A stretch of DNA of 64,000 nucleotides, from positions 1 to 64,000 of the forward strand of contig JAYOIK010000019.1 of the NCBI GenBank assembly GCA_038118725.1, in the 5' to 3' direction. Positions within the stretch are counted from its first letter, which is position 1; every line of letters begins with the position of its first letter. A program made the translations under genes and the position numbers. The notes under the pieces were generated by a model. That model was not told the origin of the DNA. It did no database searches and saw only the letters and a program-made list of their open reading frames with translations. The stretch comes from JADHLJ01 sp038118725. GTDB taxonomy: Bacteria; Pseudomonadota; Alphaproteobacteria; Thalassobaculales; Thalassobaculaceae. Positions 8,585 to 16,554 of this stretch are shown in pieces.

Positions 8585-9945
8585 GCCGCTCGACCCCTGT
8601 AAAAAGAGGCGACCAATTCGACATGTGGAGACCAAAGGAATTGATCAATCGGAGTTACTCGAGCGAGCTTGTATCCCGCATCGACCAAGATACGGGCATC
8701 GCGCGCGAATGTGGCGGGATTGCAGGAAACGGCGACAACGCGGTCGGGCCCGCCGGTGGCAATGCGCTCCGCCTGAATACGCGCGCCGGCGCGCGGCGGG
8801 TCAAATACCAAGGCATCGTAGGCAACCAGTTCCGCCGCTTCCAGTGGTCGGTCCGCCAGGTCGCGGGTCTCAACGCTGAAACGGTTCCGTAGACGATAGC
8901 GATTCAGAGCACGTTCAAGCGTGGCGGAGGCCGTTGGGTCCCCTTCCACCGCGTGGACCTTTGCACGACGTGTCAGGTTGAAGCTGAGGGTTCCGCATCC
9001 CGCGTGTAGTTCGACGATGTTGGAGGACGAACCCACTCCCTCCAGGACTGCATCCACGATGGCTCTCTCTCCGCCCGAGGTCGCTTGTAGAAAGGCGCCG
9101 GGTGGTGGGTTTACCTCAACATCGCCAAAACGGATCATCGCCGGTCTTCGCTCCAAAACTGGAACCACCGGACCGGAAGCGCCGTCTTTCTCCGTCTTGA
9201 CCGAGATTCTGCAAAGATCAAGTTTCTCCGAGATTTCAGCGAGGGATTCCAGTGCTGAAAGTCCCGGTTCGCGTGGTAGCGTGAGCAGGAGATCGGACCC
9301 TGAATCCAGTCGGTTCAATGTTGCGCGCGCGCTTTCCCCAGGAGCCAGTAGTTCCTTCGAGATGGGCGGAAGGCTTCGCGCGATCCGTGGTAGTTCGGGT
9401 TCGAGAATGGGGCATTCCGCGATGTCGACGATATGGTTCCCGCCACGCTCGTGAAACCCGATCACCGTCCCGCCGGAAAGCCTTCGCATAACGAACTCAG
9501 CGCGCCTTCGTGACCCGGGAGCGGCGATAACAAGCGGGTCGACTTCCGTCGCCTCGAGACCGATCCGACTTAGAGCCGTTATCACCCGCGACCGTTTCCA
9601 GCGCTGATAGGGAGCCGGCGCCCAATGCTGTAACCCGCATCCGCCGCATGCTCCGAAGTGACCGCAGGCGGGCTCCACCCTATCCGGTGACGCCTCGATG
9701 ATCTCGGCGAGCTGGCAGGCCACGCCTTCACCGACGTCATGCAACGCGCGCGCCGATACCTTCTCACCGGGCAACGACAGAGGAATGAAGACCGGACGGC
9801 TTCGGTCCTCGTGGTATGATCGGAAGGTCGCGGTTGCGACGCCGTCACCCTTGGCGCCGATATGCTCGATGATGACATCCAGCGGCGGTGTTTTCTCCGA
9901 GAACCGTCGTTTCGGGTTTTTCGCACCCCTGCGTTTCCCGCGCAC
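8581..9945 (-). CDS. Class I RNA (uracil-5)-methyltransferase, RlmD/TrmA family
   Basis: A 454-residue protein with an N-terminal TRAM-like region, a 4Fe-4S cluster set of Cys94, Cys100, Cys103 and Cys178, an S-adenosylmethionine site around ELHAGCGTLSF (312-322), FDPPRAG (about 381-387) and the catalytic nucleophile Cys408 in VSCNPATFARD. These features fit the RumA/RlmD group that forms m5U in 23S rRNA. The start is GTG directly after the TAA of the upstream hypothetical gene, so translation may be coupled. The exact rRNA position is not provable from sequence. Confidence 0.9.
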   Translation of the reverse strand: MRGKRRGAKNPKRRFSEKTPPLDVIIEHIGAKGDGVATATFRSYHEDRSRPVFIPLSLPGEKVSARALHDVGEGVACQLAEIIEASPDRVEPACGHFGACGGCGLQHWAPAPYQRWKRSRVITALSRIGLEATEVDPLVIAAPGSRRRAEFVMRRLSGGTVIGFHERGGNHIVDIAECPILEPELPRIARSLPPISKELLAPGESARATLNRLDSGSDLLLTLPREPGLSALESLAEISEKLDLCRISVKTEKDGASGPVVPVLERRPAMIRFGDVEVNPPPGAFLQATSGGERAIVDAVLEGVGSSSNIVELHAGCGTLSFNLTRRAKVHAVEGDPTASATLERALNRYRLRNRFSVETRDLADRPLEAAELVAYDALVFDPPRAGARIQAERIATGGPDRVVAVSCNPATFARDARILVDAGYKLARVTPIDQFLWSPHVELVASFYRGRAA

Positions 9946-10257
9946 TTAGATCTCGGCGACGCTGGTGGTGCCATGATCCGGCCATGAGGGACGGATTGGC
10001 GAATGAGCCTGGGACAGTGTTTCCATGGGAACGAGATCGCGAAGCATCTCTTGCTCGACACGCGCTGCCTCGAGAGCGCTGAGCGTCACTCGCCGGGGAT
10101 CCTCACCATCTCGCCATTTGCAAAACCGCCGCGCGACCGAGAGCAGATAGCGTCGTCGGTTGGGTGACGTGGGCGGAAGGCGCGGGGGGTGGTCCTCCCG
10201 CCGTAAACCCAGCAGATGCTCATGGCGCAGTTCGTCAACGGCGTTGAAGTGCCACAT
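9946..10257 (-). CDS. Hypothetical protein downstream of the S24 repressor
   Basis: A 103-residue ORF with strongly GC-rich third codon positions along its length, which argues for real coding. The sequence is rich in Arg and Leu, with RRYLLSVARRFCKWRDGEDP in the middle. I do not recognise a family. It follows the repressor gene by 12 bp and abuts the methyltransferase start with no gap, so the three can form one transcript. The ribosome site is weak, so coupling to the repressor gene is plausible. Confidence 0.6.
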   Translation of the reverse strand: MWHFNAVDELRHEHLLGLRREDHPPRLPPTSPNRRRYLLSVARRFCKWRDGEDPRRVTLSALEAARVEQEMLRDLVPMETLSQAHSPIRPSWPDHGTTSVAEI

Positions 10258-10269
10258 GGGTTGTATCCG

Positions 10270-10986
10270 TCAAAGACGCCGCGCGTGCCAGATCGCCCGG
10301 CCGATGATCTGAATCTCATCCAACGGAACCTCGACATCGCTGGCCATTTGGCCGGGAGATCGGATAAGCACGATGGCCGGATCGCTGTTGGGAAGAAACT
10401 CCAGCGACCGCGCGATAAGCCCCACGCCGTCAAACATCACGAATACGCCTGGTGGAGAGGGTGCCCGCCGATCCGTGTCTATCATGAGATGATCGCCCGA
10501 GCGAAAGTCCGGTTCCATGGAATCGCCGTCGACACTCACCATCCGCAAGGACTCGGCATTCGCTTTCAGGGCGTATTTGATCCAACCAAGTGGGAAGCTC
10601 CAACGCGTGGCATCTGACTCCGGCGTGGCGGGATTCATGCCGGTCCGTATATTGGAGGTTCGAAGTTCCGCGATGAATATTTGATCATCATCGTCCCGAA
10701 GCTTGCCGCGTCCAAGCGTCCCCACCTGACCGGGAGGGTTTGGATGCGGGTCGAGCGGGGGCGGAAGTTGATCCGCGTCTCGAAGCACCGACTGATCCAC
10801 GCCGAGATGCGAGGCGAGCGCGTGACGTACATCCTCGGGTAAGCGACGTGGCGTGCCCCGATGTACGAATTGATGGAGATAAGCGTGATTCTTGCCACAG
10901 GCGAGCGACGCCCGTTTCAAGTCGGTTGGCGGGTCTCGATGGGCAATTAGGTCCACCAGACGTGCTCTTACAAGATCATTTTGCAT
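10270..10986 (-). CDS. S24-type (LexA/CI-like) phage repressor family regulator
   Basis: A 238-residue protein with a DNA-binding N-terminus (about 1-70) and a C-terminal S24 peptidase-like fold (about 128-238). The expected nucleophile Ser156 is present in VDGDSMEPDFRSGDH. The partner lysine that normally lies near GLIARSLEF is replaced: this position reads Ala192-Arg193. Self-cleavage may therefore be lost, or the fold may serve only for dimerisation. It reads away from the AT-rich island, as a prophage repressor would beside its operator. Confidence 0.83.
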   Translation of the reverse strand: MQNDLVRARLVDLIAHRDPPTDLKRASLACGKNHAYLHQFVHRGTPRRLPEDVRHALASHLGVDQSVLRDADQLPPPLDPHPNPPGQVGTLGRGKLRDDDDQIFIAELRTSNIRTGMNPATPESDATRWSFPLGWIKYALKANAESLRMVSVDGDSMEPDFRSGDHLMIDTDRRAPSPPGVFVMFDGVGLIARSLEFLPNSDPAIVLIRSPGQMASDVEVPLDEIQIIGRAIWHARRL

Positions 10987-11270
10987 GGCATAAGCTTAAT
11001 CCGATTCGGGGTTGTTGAGAAGTGGGAAAAAGCGATTGATCAATAGGAATTTTTATCATAATATAGGAATAATATGACGCTCGAATTATTCACGAAGAAA
11101 TATATAGAAAATATAATGTATAGATATAAAAGAATATAAAAGATAATATAAGAAATAAAAAAATTATATAGATTATATAATATCAAAAATAAATTTGTTT
11201 TTTTTCGTGGAGTTTTCGTTATCTGAAGTCATGGCGAAAATGTTTCTTGAATTGGAAAGGGGTCGTAGGG
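10987..11270. promoter_or_regulatory. AT-rich divergent control region of the island
   Basis: This 284-bp gap lies between the leftward repressor and the rightward DUF6362 gene. From about 11035 to 11215 it is made of A/T-rich runs with almost no GC, in a genome near 60 percent GC. A perfect 10-bp palindrome, ATTGATCAAT, sits at 11035-11044, 48 bp upstream of the repressor start, and is a candidate operator. Several TATAAT-like hexamers occur, so no single promoter can be picked. It could also be a replication or silencing site; no gene is seen in it. Confidence 0.6.
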
Positions 11271-11690
11271 ATGAATGGAGCGGCATCTTGGGACGAAGAG
11301 CTGATCAAGGTTTGGATCGAGGAGGCTGCGGAAACATTGCGCAGATTGCCTCGTGGTTATGTAAAGCCGAGAGTGACGTACTGGCCGGATGTCGTGCAAA
11401 GCGGGATTCGTTCTTTCGGAAGTGCACGTTTTTCCAATAAGTTGGCGGCTCCGTCGCCACGTTCCATTGATCGCATGGAGCGGGTGCTTGGTTGGCTGTT
11501 CCATTGTGATAGTGATTCTCGACGCATCGTTTGGGCGCGTGCGTGCGGTATTCCATGGCGTCGGTTGGAGGATATCGACGGGCGTAGCCATGTGACGCTT
11601 AGGAAGGTCGTGGATCGTGGCATCGGGGACATACATCGATATTTGCGGCACAACCCACGGGAGGCATTGGATGAGGATAATTCCCCTTAA
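11271..11690 (+). CDS. DUF6362 family phage-associated protein
   Basis: A 139-residue protein with VWIEEAAETLRRLPRGYVKP near the start, YWPDVVQSG, and a C-terminal helix-turn-helix-like part around IPWRRLEDIDGRSHVTLRK. It resembles DUF6362, a family found in alphaproteobacterial prophages, often ahead of packaging genes. I favour the ATG at 11271; the same frame extends back to a TTG at 11247. It is the first rightward gene after the AT-rich island and is followed by two hairpins. Confidence 0.7.
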   Translation: MNGAASWDEELIKVWIEEAAETLRRLPRGYVKPRVTYWPDVVQSGIRSFGSARFSNKLAAPSPRSIDRMERVLGWLFHCDSDSRRIVWARACGIPWRRLEDIDGRSHVTLRKVVDRGIGDIHRYLRHNPREALDEDNSP

Positions 11691-11707
11691 TCGAAAAAAT
11701 ATTGGAA

Positions 11708-11727
11708 AAAACCTCTTTACAGGTTTT
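11708..11727 (+). terminator. AT-rich hairpin after the DUF6362 gene
   Basis: AAAACCT at 11708-11714 pairs with AGGTTTT at 11721-11727 around a 6-base loop, 18 bp past the DUF6362 stop and followed by ATAAAATA. It is weak by itself but lies just before a stronger terminator, so the two may act in tandem. Confidence 0.4.
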
Positions 11728-11751
11728 ATAAAATAGGATAAAAACTCATCC

Positions 11752-11793
11752 AGGCTTGGAGAACAGCGCGCGCGCCACTCCAAGCCTTTTTTT
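11752..11793 (+). terminator. Rho-independent terminator
   Basis: AGGCTTGGAG (11752-11761) pairs perfectly with CTCCAAGCCT (11778-11787) around a 16-base loop, and a run of seven T bases (11787-11793) follows. This is a standard intrinsic terminator for rightward transcription from the DUF6362 gene. Confidence 0.85.
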
Positions 11794-12085
11794 CCTTTTC
11801 TTCGTGGAGAATCGAATGCCCGCGATCAAGTGGACGACGCCGAAGCGGCGCGCTTTTCTGACGACACTCTCCATAACCGATCTACTCGTACTGATCCGGG
11901 TGATCCCTTGGAACCTCGTGGATTCTCTGGCCTCCATGCCGCATTCGTGCCGGTATGGAGGCCTTCCCCCGTCGCCCGTCGAGCTTTTCCAGAGGATTAA
12001 GCGATTTGGGCGAGACTCCTTGGTACCAAGGCCGACTTCCGCGATGTTATAACGGATTGCTTCCCGCAAGGAGATCTGGTCGACC
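11794..12085. other. Degenerate stretch with a terminase-small-subunit-like start and a 12-bp hairpin
   Basis: From 11817 an ATG opens MPAIKWTTPKRRAFLTTLS, which looks like the first residues of a phage terminase small subunit, but the frame then loses any resemblance and runs to about 12052 without recognisable content. A hairpin follows: 929-940 and 952-963 of the 11000s pair over 12 bp with one G-U pair. I read the stretch as gene debris plus the leader of the methyltransferase gene. The terminase link rests on about 19 residues and is weak. Confidence 0.3.
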
Positions 12086-12730
12086 ATGCCCTCGTTTTCC
12101 GCTGACAACCCCAGCCCCAGGTGGCGGGACTTGGTCGCGCTATACCGTCGGATGCACACGGAAGGGGACGGGATGCTGGAGGCGGAAAAGATGTTCGCCG
12201 GCATGCCTCGACTGGAGCAGATTACGCATCTCAAGGCGCTTATCGATGCCCATGGCGCCAAGTCTCTCTTGGACTATGGCAGCGGCAAGGGAATGCAATG
12301 GCGGATGGACTTCAATCTTGGCGATTTCTTTGAAACCGAAGAGAAGCGACTACGCGACTTTCTCGGCCTTGAGATCGTGAACTGTTACGACCCGGGGTTT
12401 GAGCCGTTCTCCAAGCCGCCGCCGATGCGGTATGACGGCGTGATCTGCCTGGATGTTCTGGAACATTGCCCCGAGGACGATATCCCTTGGACCTTGGACC
12501 AGATATTCGGCTACGCATCGCGGTTCGTCTTGGCCAATATCGCGAGTTATCCCGCCGCCAAGGTGCTGGCGAATGGCGAGAACGCGCATTGCACCATTAA
12601 ACCGGCGGAGTGGTGGCGCGAGAATGTCGCCGTTGTCTCCGCCGCCCATCCCGATGTCAGCTATCGGATCCAGTGCCGCGAGCCGTCCCCCGACGGAACC
12701 GAGATCCAGGAAATTCTCCTCGAGGGCTGA
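12086..12730 (+). CDS. Class I SAM-dependent methyltransferase
   Basis: A 214-residue methyltransferase. The SAM-binding motif is LLDYGSGKGMQW (about residues 61-72), followed by YDGVICLDVLEHCPEDDIPW and a C-terminal HCTIKPAEWW. This type is met in prophages and in surface-glycan loci; the substrate is unknown. AAGGAG lies somewhat far (about 12 bases) before the ATG. An 8-bp hairpin with one G-U pair overlaps the stop codon (12729-12747). Its place between phage-like genes suggests it is cargo of the island. Confidence 0.75.
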   Translation: MPSFSADNPSPRWRDLVALYRRMHTEGDGMLEAEKMFAGMPRLEQITHLKALIDAHGAKSLLDYGSGKGMQWRMDFNLGDFFETEEKRLRDFLGLEIVNCYDPGFEPFSKPPPMRYDGVICLDVLEHCPEDDIPWTLDQIFGYASRFVLANIASYPAAKVLANGENAHCTIKPAEWWRENVAVVSAAHPDVSYRIQCREPSPDGTEIQEILLEG

Positions 12731-12855
12731 AGATCCGTTGGGTCTTCGCGTCGGCTCGCCCCCGTGACATGCCCGCGCCGCCGGAACGTTTGGGCCGCAT
12801 GACCCAAGCGTGAGGCGTTCGCGCGCGATTCCCTACAAAAACTAGGAGAAAGACA

Positions 12856-13227
12856 ATGAAACTTCCCCTGCTTATCGCGGGCGCGTCGGCGCTCGCCCTG
12901 CTTTCCGGTTGTGCCGGAGCCGTGCCGTGGAATCCACAAGGCTATTCCGGCATCAATCTTGTCGAGGTCGAGTTCCAGGTGCCCGAGGACAAGGCCGGAC
13001 CCAAGAGCCTCCGGGTTGTCGGCGGCAAGGAACAGGAAGCCATCAGCTTCAAGGCGACCCTGCCCGACGGCACGATGGCGGAATACAACGCCTCGGGGGT
13101 GAAGGCCTTCGATGGCCAAAAGCTCTGCACCGCCGTCGAGGAGGCCGTCTCCGACGACGTGAAAGCCGTAGCGCCGGATATCGTCGACACCGTGATCAAG
13201 GCCGTGACCCGGGTGGCGCGGCCATGA
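12856..13227 (+). CDS. Small lipoprotein, coupled to a holin-like protein
   Basis: A 123-residue protein with a clear lipoprotein signal (LLSGC, Cys20). The mature part contains EFQVPEDKAGPKSLRVVGGK and no family that I recognise. AGGAG lies seven bases before the ATG. The stop overlaps the next start as ATGA. The combination of a small lipoprotein and a tiny membrane protein recalls phage lysis cassettes (spanin-like outer-membrane subunit plus holin), but the sequence has no proline-rich spanin signature, so this is only inference from context. Confidence 0.65.
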   Translation: MKLPLLIAGASALALLSGCAGAVPWNPQGYSGINLVEVEFQVPEDKAGPKSLRVVGGKEQEAISFKATLPDGTMAEYNASGVKAFDGQKLCTAVEEAVSDDVKAVAPDIVDTVIKAVTRVARP

Positions 13228-13391
13228 AGTATCTCATCGACCGCGTGAGGGAGCGCAGCACCTGGCTTGGCCTGACCGGCCTTGCCTCGGCCTTGGGCCT
13301 GGCCCTGTCACCGGAACAGACCGAGGCAATCATCGCCGCCGGCACGGCGGTCGCCGGCTTGATCGGAATCCTGGGCCGCGACCGGCCCTAG
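13224..13391 (+). CDS. Small holin-like membrane protein
   Basis: A 55-residue protein, MKYLIDRVRERSTWLGLTGL onward, with a hydrophobic stretch at about 14-28, the segment SPEQTEAIIAAGTAVAGLIG and a charged tail GRDRP. The pattern, including the short acidic linker between two hydrophobic parts, matches small holin-like proteins of alphaproteobacterial prophages. The ATG overlaps the TGA of the lipoprotein gene. Size and coupling are clear; the holin role is inferred. Confidence 0.6.
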   Translation: MKYLIDRVRERSTWLGLTGLASALGLALSPEQTEAIIAAGTAVAGLIGILGRDRP

Positions 13392-13472
13392 AAGCCCGAT
13401 CCAATTAGGAAGATGGAACGAGCGGTATCCACGGCGCCCTGGGCGCCAATCCCTTAGCTCTATGCCCGACCC

Positions 13473-13500
13473 CGGCGGCACCGAAGTGACGGTGCCGCCG
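13473..13500 (+). repeat. Perfect 10-bp inverted repeat
   Basis: CGGCGGCACC (13473-13482) and GGTGCCGCCG (13491-13500) pair perfectly around an 8-base loop. No T-tract follows. It lies between the holin-like gene and a true terminator 42 bp on; it may pause or process the same transcript. Confidence 0.55.
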
Positions 13501-13541
13501 GTAGGGGGCGCGACACTACGGCATTTATGACAACAACCCCC

Positions 13542-13564
13542 GGCGCCCGTTTGGGCGCCTTTTT
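13542..13564 (+). terminator. Rho-independent terminator after the lipoprotein/holin pair
   Basis: GGCGCCC (13542-13548) pairs perfectly with GGGCGCC (13553-13559) around a GTTT loop, followed by five T bases (13560-13564). It ends 20 bp before the next start, so the downstream broken gene would need its own promoter or read-through. Confidence 0.9.
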
Positions 13565-13584
13565 CATTTGTGGAGGAGTTAGCC

Positions 13585-15271
13585 ATGAGTAACGGAGATA
13601 GCGCCGCGGCCGCGCGGCAGAAGATTGTAGACGCCCTGACCGGGGCGGCGGTGCTGCACGCCGCCGTTGATCCGGTGCTGCTGCGCCGTACCCTGGACTG
13701 GGTGATCAAGCTCCAGGGCGCGGCCAAGCGGAGTTCCATGGAACTCTCCGCCCTGAAGGCCGAGGGCGGGGCCCTGATTGACGACGTGGCCAAGGCGGGC
13801 TCGATGGTTGATCAGGCGGTCCGGGAGAAGTGGACGTTCGCCAATACCCTGGCGTTTCGCGGACCGGACAACGTGATCCGGGCCAAGAGCCGGCGCGAGG
13901 ACAAGACCGAGGTGTTGACCATCGCGCCGAATAGGGAGATGGGGGTGAACGGGGTGACCGGTTCGTCCTATTACGCCCTCTCGCGGCAACTCGCGGCGAG
14001 CGGGCCGGCCCAGGACTTGCCTGATGGCGATGCGGCCGTCGCCTCGGTGATCACGGCCCTGGCGGTGCTGGCGGTGGACGGTCATGTTGATCTCGATCTC
14101 CTGGCCGGCTCCGGTGGCGTCGGGGCGGCCTTCGCCGGCGCCGCGCGCGCGACCGGTTTCCCCGAGGGCGCTGCGCGCGCTGGCCGGTGGTTTCGAGTGG
14201 TTCGACGCTCTCGCCACGGACGCGCGGGAGTTGCGCGATCTCGGCGAGAGCCTGTCCTTCGAGATCGTCGCGATCCCCCAAGTGCAGGTCCCCGAACCAA
14301 AGCCTGAGCCAATACCCGGACCAACGCCCAAGCCGACCCCGGCGGGAACGGGCTCGGGTGGAGCGACAGGGGCTGGAAGCGGTACCGCGACGGACGGGGG
14401 AGGGGCGCAGCCTTCCATGCCGCCCGATCCCGCGAAGCCCGAACCAAAGGAGGAGTTCGACGAGGAAGCCGCCAAGGCGGCGATGTTGGCGTTGGTTTAG
14501 GGGTTCCTGTCGGTTCTATCGGACGCATTGAAGGGCGTCACCGTGGTCTTCGGCGATGGCGACGAGACGCGCAAGACGGCGATCTTCCTCCTGGAAGAGG
14601 CGCGCAAGGCGCCGTTTTGGACGGAGGACGAGACCAAGGACTTCACCAACAATGTCTATCTGCGGGCTTTTCCCGAGGCGCTGCGGGAACGCATCATATC
14701 GGCGGTTCTGCGGGTCGCGGGTACCGCCAAGGATGATCCGGACGGCAAGGAAGCCGAGTATGATCTGATCCCCCTGTTCAAGGGTATCTCGCTGGAGACC
14801 GTTGACTTCGCGGCGGTCGGCGCGCGCCTGGAAGCCGAGGTGATCGCCTATACCGGCGATGCGCGGAGCGCGGGCGAGGAAGATCTCGCGGCGCTTTGGA
14901 ACGCGGGCCGCGGGGCCTGGACAACCATCCCCCTGCCGGGGCCTTGGGCGGCGGTGGCATTGCTAATCGCGACCTTCGCGGATGCCGGTGCCTCGGGCAG
15001 CGGAAGCCAGGCGTTCCGGGAGTTGTTTACCAAGGTGGCGGCGGGCCGCTTGACCAAGGGTTTGGTCAAGACCGGCAAATACGACTTCGGAACGCAGCTG
15101 ATCAAGATCCTGGAAAGGCGCGGCATCGTGGTTAACAGCAAGCTATTGGAGAGCATCGGCAAATGGGCCGATAAGAAGATCCACGATGTGATGCAGGAAT
15201 CATTCGAGAGGGCCATTGATGATGTGTTCGGCCTGATCGACGTTCTCAGTGGTAGGCAAACTGATGACTAA
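13585..15271 (+). pseudogene. Large unknown island gene, interrupted by a frameshift and an amber codon
   Basis: Coding begins at the ATG at 13585 (GGAGGAG six bases upstream). The first frame runs to GAARATGF at about 14160; from there it goes off into Arg-rich nonsense while the +1 frame continues smoothly as LRALAGGFEWFDALATDARE. Removing one G from GAGGGC near 14163-14168 restores a single frame. That frame meets TAG at 14498-14500 and then stays open, still sensible, to the TGA at 15269-15271. The restored product would be about 560 residues: helical N-terminus, Pro/Gly-rich linker (about 14280-14450), and a C-terminal part with a hydrophobic segment near 14910-14990. I do not recognise the family. 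Two lesions argue for decay; sequencing error or +1 slippage at CCC-GAG cannot be excluded for the first. Confidence 0.65.
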
Positions 15272-15273
15272 CG

Positions 15274-15978
15274 TCAGCCCCACCATTTTAGGAAATACCG
15301 TGACCACCAAAAGTCACATCCAAGCTCTACGGAACGCTCATAGAGAACAAGGGCGCGTTCATCATCTTCAGGTACGCCACGACCGCTCCGGTATGCTCGA
15401 CCTAAGGCTAGCGTTCCAAGGCAATGGTTTTGTGCGGCTGCCTGCGCATAGAGTCTGAATGACTTTTTGAAGTCGATAGGAACCCCGATCCCTCTTTCGT
15501 AGGCGTATCCTAAATTGAACTGCGCGGTGCTATGGCCTAGTGCCGCTGACTTGGCGTAAAATTCATTGGCTGTTTGAGGGTTCACAGGAACAGACTTCCC
15601 ACTACCGTGCATAAAACCGAGCGCGTTGAGGGCATAAGGCTGGTCCATGGTGGCGGCGCGTTCATAGTAGGCGCGGGCTTTGTCGTAATCCCGGTCCATG
15701 CCCTGGCCCCGGGCATGCATGCGGCCAATGAAATAGATCGCGTCGGGATCGTTTTGCTCGGCTCGGGCGGTCCAAATCGCAAGGGCCTCCTCGTAACGCC
15801 CCGCCGACATGGCATCGAACCCGGCGAGTGTTTCGGCATGCAAGGCCTCGCGTTGCGCGTTACTCAGTATCCAAGGCCGGTCGCGGATATTCAGGTCGTA
15901 ATAGGTCCAACCGACGCCACCGGCAAATGCGAGTACTAGTAGAACCGCAATCGAGAGCAAAATCTTGATTGGTTTCAT
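15274..15978 (-). CDS. Membrane-anchored Sel1-repeat protein
   Basis: A 234-residue protein with an N-terminal transmembrane anchor (about residues 5-26) and four or so Sel1-like repeats from about residue 75, for example DPDAIYFIGRMHARGQGM, YALNALGFMHGSGKSV and TAQFNLGYAYERGIGV. Sel1 repeats form protein-binding solenoids, often in envelope signalling. GGAGGT precedes the ATG. It is convergent with the broken island gene, two bases from its end, and may mark the right border of the island. Confidence 0.8.
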   Translation of the reverse strand: MKPIKILLSIAVLLVLAFAGGVGWTYYDLNIRDRPWILSNAQREALHAETLAGFDAMSAGRYEEALAIWTARAEQNDPDAIYFIGRMHARGQGMDRDYDKARAYYERAATMDQPYALNALGFMHGSGKSVPVNPQTANEFYAKSAALGHSTAQFNLGYAYERGIGVPIDFKKSFRLYAQAAAQNHCLGTLALGRAYRSGRGVPEDDERALVLYERSVELGCDFWWSRYFLKWWG

Positions 15979-16198
15979 GGCCGTGACCTCCGGTCTGAAT
16001 ACAATCTTAACAAACCCAAACCTCTAGGTAAATCCGGTGCGGTCCCGTGCCTTGTTTCTCCTTGCTATGCCAAAGCGCCGGATTGGGCTCTTCCAAAACA
16101 CATCGAACGCGCATCACCCGTCGGACATTTCCGGTCCGAGCGGACTGCGCTCTCGGACCGCCGAACCCGATCACCCCTAACCTGAAAAGGATCAGATC

Positions 16199-16501
16199 AC
16201 GCCTGTAAAGACGCTAACGGCGGCGGCCCTGGTGGCCGCCTTTTTTATTGCCGGGCCAGGAACGGCGGCGGCAATCCAGTGTGGGGATCACAAATCCCTG
16301 GTGAAACATCTCAACGACAAGTTCTCGGAGGAGCTTGCCGCCACGAGCCGTGATGCGCGAGGGCGGGCGGTGGAGCTTTACCGATCGCCGTCGGGGTCCT
16401 GGACCTTGGTCCTGATCCTCGACGAGGGACCGGCCTGTGTCCTGACCGCCGGCTCGGATTGGAGGGCGGTTGAAACCGGACTGAAAGGGCGTGATGTTTG
16501 A
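16199..16501 (+). CDS. Small secreted protein with no canonical start for its signal peptide
   Basis: The frame encodes PVKTLTAAALVAAFFIAGPG then TAAAIQCG, a clear signal peptide, followed by about 75 residues with two further cysteines. The only canonical in-frame start is GTG at 16232, which would cut off the basic n-region and half the hydrophobic core. The natural N-terminus lies near 16196-16199, where the codons read ATC ACG, with AAAAGGA just before. Either a rare ATC/ACG start is used or the ATG was lost. I do not recognise a family. A TAA at 16178 closes the frame upstream. Confidence 0.5.
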   Translation, partial: TPVKTLTAAALVAAFFIAGPGTAAAIQCGDHKSLVKHLNDKFSEELAATSRDARGRAVELYRSPSGSWTLVLILDEGPACVLTAGSDWRAVETGLKGRDV

Positions 16502-16554
16502 GGGGGCCGGCGGTTTCGGCGATGGTGGGGGGCTGACATCTCGCGAAGCCCGCC

